Below are positions 52,766-54,927 of a DNA stretch of 54,927 bases, piece after piece. The notes under the pieces were generated by a model. It was not told the DNA's origin. It did not search any database and saw nothing but the letters and a program-made list of their open reading frames with translations. The stretch's first letter is position 1; every line of letters starts with the position of its first letter. The translations under genes and the position numbers were made by a program. This DNA comes from an uncultured Bacteroidales bacterium (GTDB lineage: Bacteria; Bacteroidota; Bacteroidia; Bacteroidales; Bacteroidaceae): positions 1 through 54,927 of the forward strand of contig CALCHR010000076.1 in NCBI GenBank assembly GCA_937901185.1. The letters run 5' to 3'.

Positions 52766-52808
52766 TAAAAAAAAGATAACCTTAAAATATTATACTTTAA
52801 GGTTATCT
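52766..52808 (-). terminator. Rho-independent terminator
   Basis: Perfect 13-bp stem AGATAACCTTAAA / TTTAAGGTTATCT with a 9-nt loop containing TATAAT-like bases, T8 downstream on the minus strand. Ends the baseplate operon. Confidence 0.9.
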
Positions 52809-52826
52809 AAAATTTAATTAATCTTA

Positions 52827-54104
52827 TTAACTTTCTTCGCCTTTTATTCTGGTTAATCCTAAAGTAGTGACATATCCGGCGCCGCTTAAGCTGTCTACCT
52901 GTCTTGTTACGATATATAAACCACTGGATAAATGTTTACGTCCACCTGGAAATATAACATTCAACCGCACATACTGCATTAAAGTAGCAGGTCTTAGCAA
53001 GCCTTGTACTTGTATAGTAGCGTTAATCGGAAACTGAGTAGCTTTAGACCACCAAACTTGGTCACTCGCATTTGTATTAAACGTATTTGTTCTTGCCATG
53101 CTAGTAGGTGCATATACTTCTTCCCAGTTACCATCACTGCCAATACGTCTAACATAATTTTCGGGATGTGCTAGATTTTGGTATTCATAGTATATTGAGT
53201 AATTTTCATTACTTTCTATGGCAAAAGATCGTACAATAGTCGAAGTATTAATGCCAACGTCTATCTCATAAGCATCTCCATGAGTCATTACCGTTGACAC
53301 TTTAGTAACTTTGAAGTAAGGCCCTTTTTTACTTTTATCTTTGTCTGCATTAGTGATAGAGTCATCATATATAGTCATAATATAAATATCTTTACTAATA
53401 CCAGGTCCAGATCCCGCAGGTACCATACAGCCAGCTAAGTAGTTAATATAATCAAGAGCAGAGATATTCTGTTTTGATTCGATGTTAACAGGTGCGTCAT
53501 CACCGGCAATAAGCGAATCTAGGTCTGACATGCGCATACCGGTAAAAGTATTTTGTAAACTTTTATTAGTTTTAAATAGTTTTTTGATTTCATCACTAGG
53601 CTTTACTTTACGACCAGGAGCAGGTTTAGTAATACTGCCGTCAGTTGTAAGTGCAGCACTTGATACAGCGTTTATGGTATAAGTTATTACACTACCAGTT
53701 AGGTTAAATGTTTGGCTAACTTTCGTTATGATGGCCTCTTCATTTTTGTAAATATACGCGGGGGTTTCAGCATCACCATAAGTAAAAATAATTTTTCTGG
53801 AGCGACTAACACTTGAAAAAACTTTTTCAAAGAAGTTGGGGTCATCAAACTGTGTAATAGGATAGTCTATTTGAAGCGTGTATTTATTTACTTGTCCATT
53901 TATTTTAACTACTTCCAAGGAGTTTATATACTGCGGATATTGAATAGAAAACGGAGTGTAAAAACCAGCATTGTTTTTGCCCCAAGCTTTAGTTTTTTCA
54001 TCAAAGATACCAAAAGTATATTCACCGATTGTAACCTTTATCCAAGGCACTTGAACTCTGGCTTGACTTGATAATAGACTTTTATTTAGTTCTATTTTAC
54101 TCAT
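52827..54104 (-). CDS. baseplate/tail protein
   Basis: 425 aa. Last gene of the tail module, following the LysM/gp53-like gene. Segments VPWIKVTIGEYTFGIFDEKT, VNIESKQNISALDYINYLAG and a C-terminus with SSGLYIVTRQVDSLSGAGYV fit a baseplate hub or wedge protein in a contractile tail (phage late-control-like). No enzyme motif. AAGGA 7 nt before ATG. Start overlaps the previous stop by four bases. Confidence 0.62.
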   Translation of the reverse strand: MSKIELNKSLLSSQARVQVPWIKVTIGEYTFGIFDEKTKAWGKNNAGFYTPFSIQYPQYINSLEVVKINGQVNKYTLQIDYPITQFDDPNFFEKVFSSVSRSRKIIFTYGDAETPAYIYKNEEAIITKVSQTFNLTGSVITYTINAVSSAALTTDGSITKPAPGRKVKPSDEIKKLFKTNKSLQNTFTGMRMSDLDSLIAGDDAPVNIESKQNISALDYINYLAGCMVPAGSGPGISKDIYIMTIYDDSITNADKDKSKKGPYFKVTKVSTVMTHGDAYEIDVGINTSTIVRSFAIESNENYSIYYEYQNLAHPENYVRRIGSDGNWEEVYAPTSMARTNTFNTNASDQVWWSKATQFPINATIQVQGLLRPATLMQYVRLNVIFPGGRKHLSSGLYIVTRQVDSLSGAGYVTTLGLTRIKGEES

Positions 54105-54430
54105 TTGTTAATCCTTCCAAATTCTACACTCGAGATACTAGGTATTTTCAAGGTTACATAATGGTCTTTTAAAACAGTAAAAGCATCTTGTATATCATTG
54201 AAATAGGCTATAACCCACCAAAAAGTGGGATTGTTATAATACTTTAAAGCGAGTGCATCCAAAGTATCATTGCTTTTCACTTTATGTGTGACAAACTCTG
54301 CAGTAGTTTTCATATTAGTGCCAATTCCATATACTTCACGGCTGTTTAATGTATCAAAGAAATAGGGAATACTAGCATATCGGCTTATATAATCAAATGA
54401 TGCATAGTTTTTATTTTTTAGTGTATCCAT
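54101..54430 (-). CDS. LysM-like baseplate wedge protein
   Basis: 109 aa from MDTLKNKNYASFDYISRYAS, ATG 6 nt after AGGAGG. VTHKVKSNDTLDALALKYYN followed by PTFWWVIAYFNDIQDAFTVL and LKIPSISSVEF is the plan of the T4 gp53-like wedge protein (peptidoglycan-type LysM repeat). Family knowledge: joins wedges to the tail tube and stabilises the baseplate. Inferred here from pattern and position. Confidence 0.7.
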   Translation of the reverse strand: MDTLKNKNYASFDYISRYASIPYFFDTLNSREVYGIGTNMKTTAEFVTHKVKSNDTLDALALKYYNNPTFWWVIAYFNDIQDAFTVLKDHYVTLKIPSISSVEFGRINK

Positions 54431-54446
54431 CAAAGTCCTCCTTTAG

Positions 54447-54927
54447 TTAAAAAGCCATACCCTGACGAAGTGTTGCTACTAGACCTCTAAAAGAACCGTT
54501 CTCATAAACAGTTGTCGCATCATAAGGGTCTACCTCTGAAATAGTAAAAGCGACCTGAATACAGGCATATTTCTCATTTACTAAAATTGGCTTTTCATAG
54601 GTGACACTAATGCCTGAGGTCACAACGCCTTTAATAAAAACTTCTCTACCAAGTCTAACTGCAACCAGAGGAGGCTCAATTGCTTTATTCGATAAATTAT
54701 ACTTTGGTACTGCGATAGACTGAAGCGCATGAATAAAACTTTCTGCCTTGTCCTCATTATCTTTCGGTGTTACATTACTCGGGACTTCTTCCATCATATC
54801 TCTGTGAAAGCGTAGGGTGATATTCATAGATCTAGGACCGGCACTACTAAAGGTGAATACGGGAGCAGACCTACCAAGAGCAGTTGTTTCATTAAAAGTT
54901 GAGCGCATATCATCTGTTATGGTATCT
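54447..54927 (-). CDS. tail/baseplate protein, 5' end beyond window
   Basis: At least 159 codons, open at the right edge; the internal ATG at 54908 is not necessarily the start because the frame continues upstream as DTITDD. FTFSSAGPRSMNITLRFHRD, RLGREVFIKGVVTSGISVTY and FTISEVDPYDATTVYENGSF resemble tail-tube or baseplate connector proteins of contractile phages. Order with the LysM-like and hub-like genes supports a baseplate role. Confidence 0.62.
   Translation of the reverse strand, partial: DTITDDMRSTFNETTALGRSAPVFTFSSAGPRSMNITLRFHRDMMEEVPSNVTPKDNEDKAESFIHALQSIAVPKYNLSNKAIEPPLVAVRLGREVFIKGVVTSGISVTYEKPILVNEKYACIQVAFTISEVDPYDATTVYENGSFRGLVATLRQGMAF

Overview
The window looks like part of a large, virulent, contractile-tailed bacteriophage of an anaerobic Firmicutes host, probably a gut Clostridia member. 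Supporting signs, all read from sequence: every convincing gene lies on the minus strand; genes are packed with 1-20 base overlaps (ATGA, TAATG, TGATG junctions); ribosome binding sites are strong GGAGG types; the DNA is moderately AT-rich; intergenic strips pair a U-tracted hairpin terminator with a sigma-A-like promoter. A class III anaerobic ribonucleotide reductase pair (nrdD-nrdG), a baseplate gene set, an ATP-dependent DNA ligase and an SNF2 helicase fit a large lytic phage growing without oxygen. I saw no tRNA, rRNA, CRISPR array, integrase or insertion sequence. Host and phage names cannot be fixed from sequence alone.

Layout, in transcription order from high to low coordinates. 52.8-54.9 kb: end of a baseplate module (tail/baseplate protein cut by the window edge, LysM/gp53-like wedge protein, hub-like protein). 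44.2-52.8 kb: a lipoprotein, small genes, a NADAR-family protein with a possible ADP-ribosyltransferase-fold protein 1.3 kb away, a DUF5662-like protein and two paralogous FN3-like appendage proteins. 43.5-44.1 kb: a 600 bp gene-free strip with a 25-bp AT inverted repeat, stacked GC hairpins, five tandem AT-rich octamers and a promoter; it is the best replication-origin or structured-RNA candidate. 34-43.5 kb: DNA metabolism (SNF2-like helicase, D12-class adenine methyltransferase, a large zinc-finger acidic protein, NrdD/NrdG).

19.3-33.2 kb: a block of small unknown genes served by ten near-identical promoters (mostly TTTACA, 17 bp, TATAAT), which I read as the early host-takeover region; it also carries the ligase, a sigma-factor-like gene and a winged-helix-like gene. 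Just inside it, at 21.44-21.67 kb, sits an apparent stand-alone RNA gene with its own promoter and terminator whose loops display CCUCC, the anti-Shine-Dalgarno core. 0-19.3 kb: a dense run of about 70 very small genes, many Cys-rich zinc-ribbon proteins, plus an HD-domain (p)ppGpp-hydrolase-like protein, a YqeY-like protein, an HNH endonuclease, a class II aldolase-like protein and a receiver-like protein.

At least ten coding genes shorter than 60 codons were found by reading the gaps; they carry good ribosome binding sites and are listed. Many starts were moved to the codon best placed behind a ribosome binding site.
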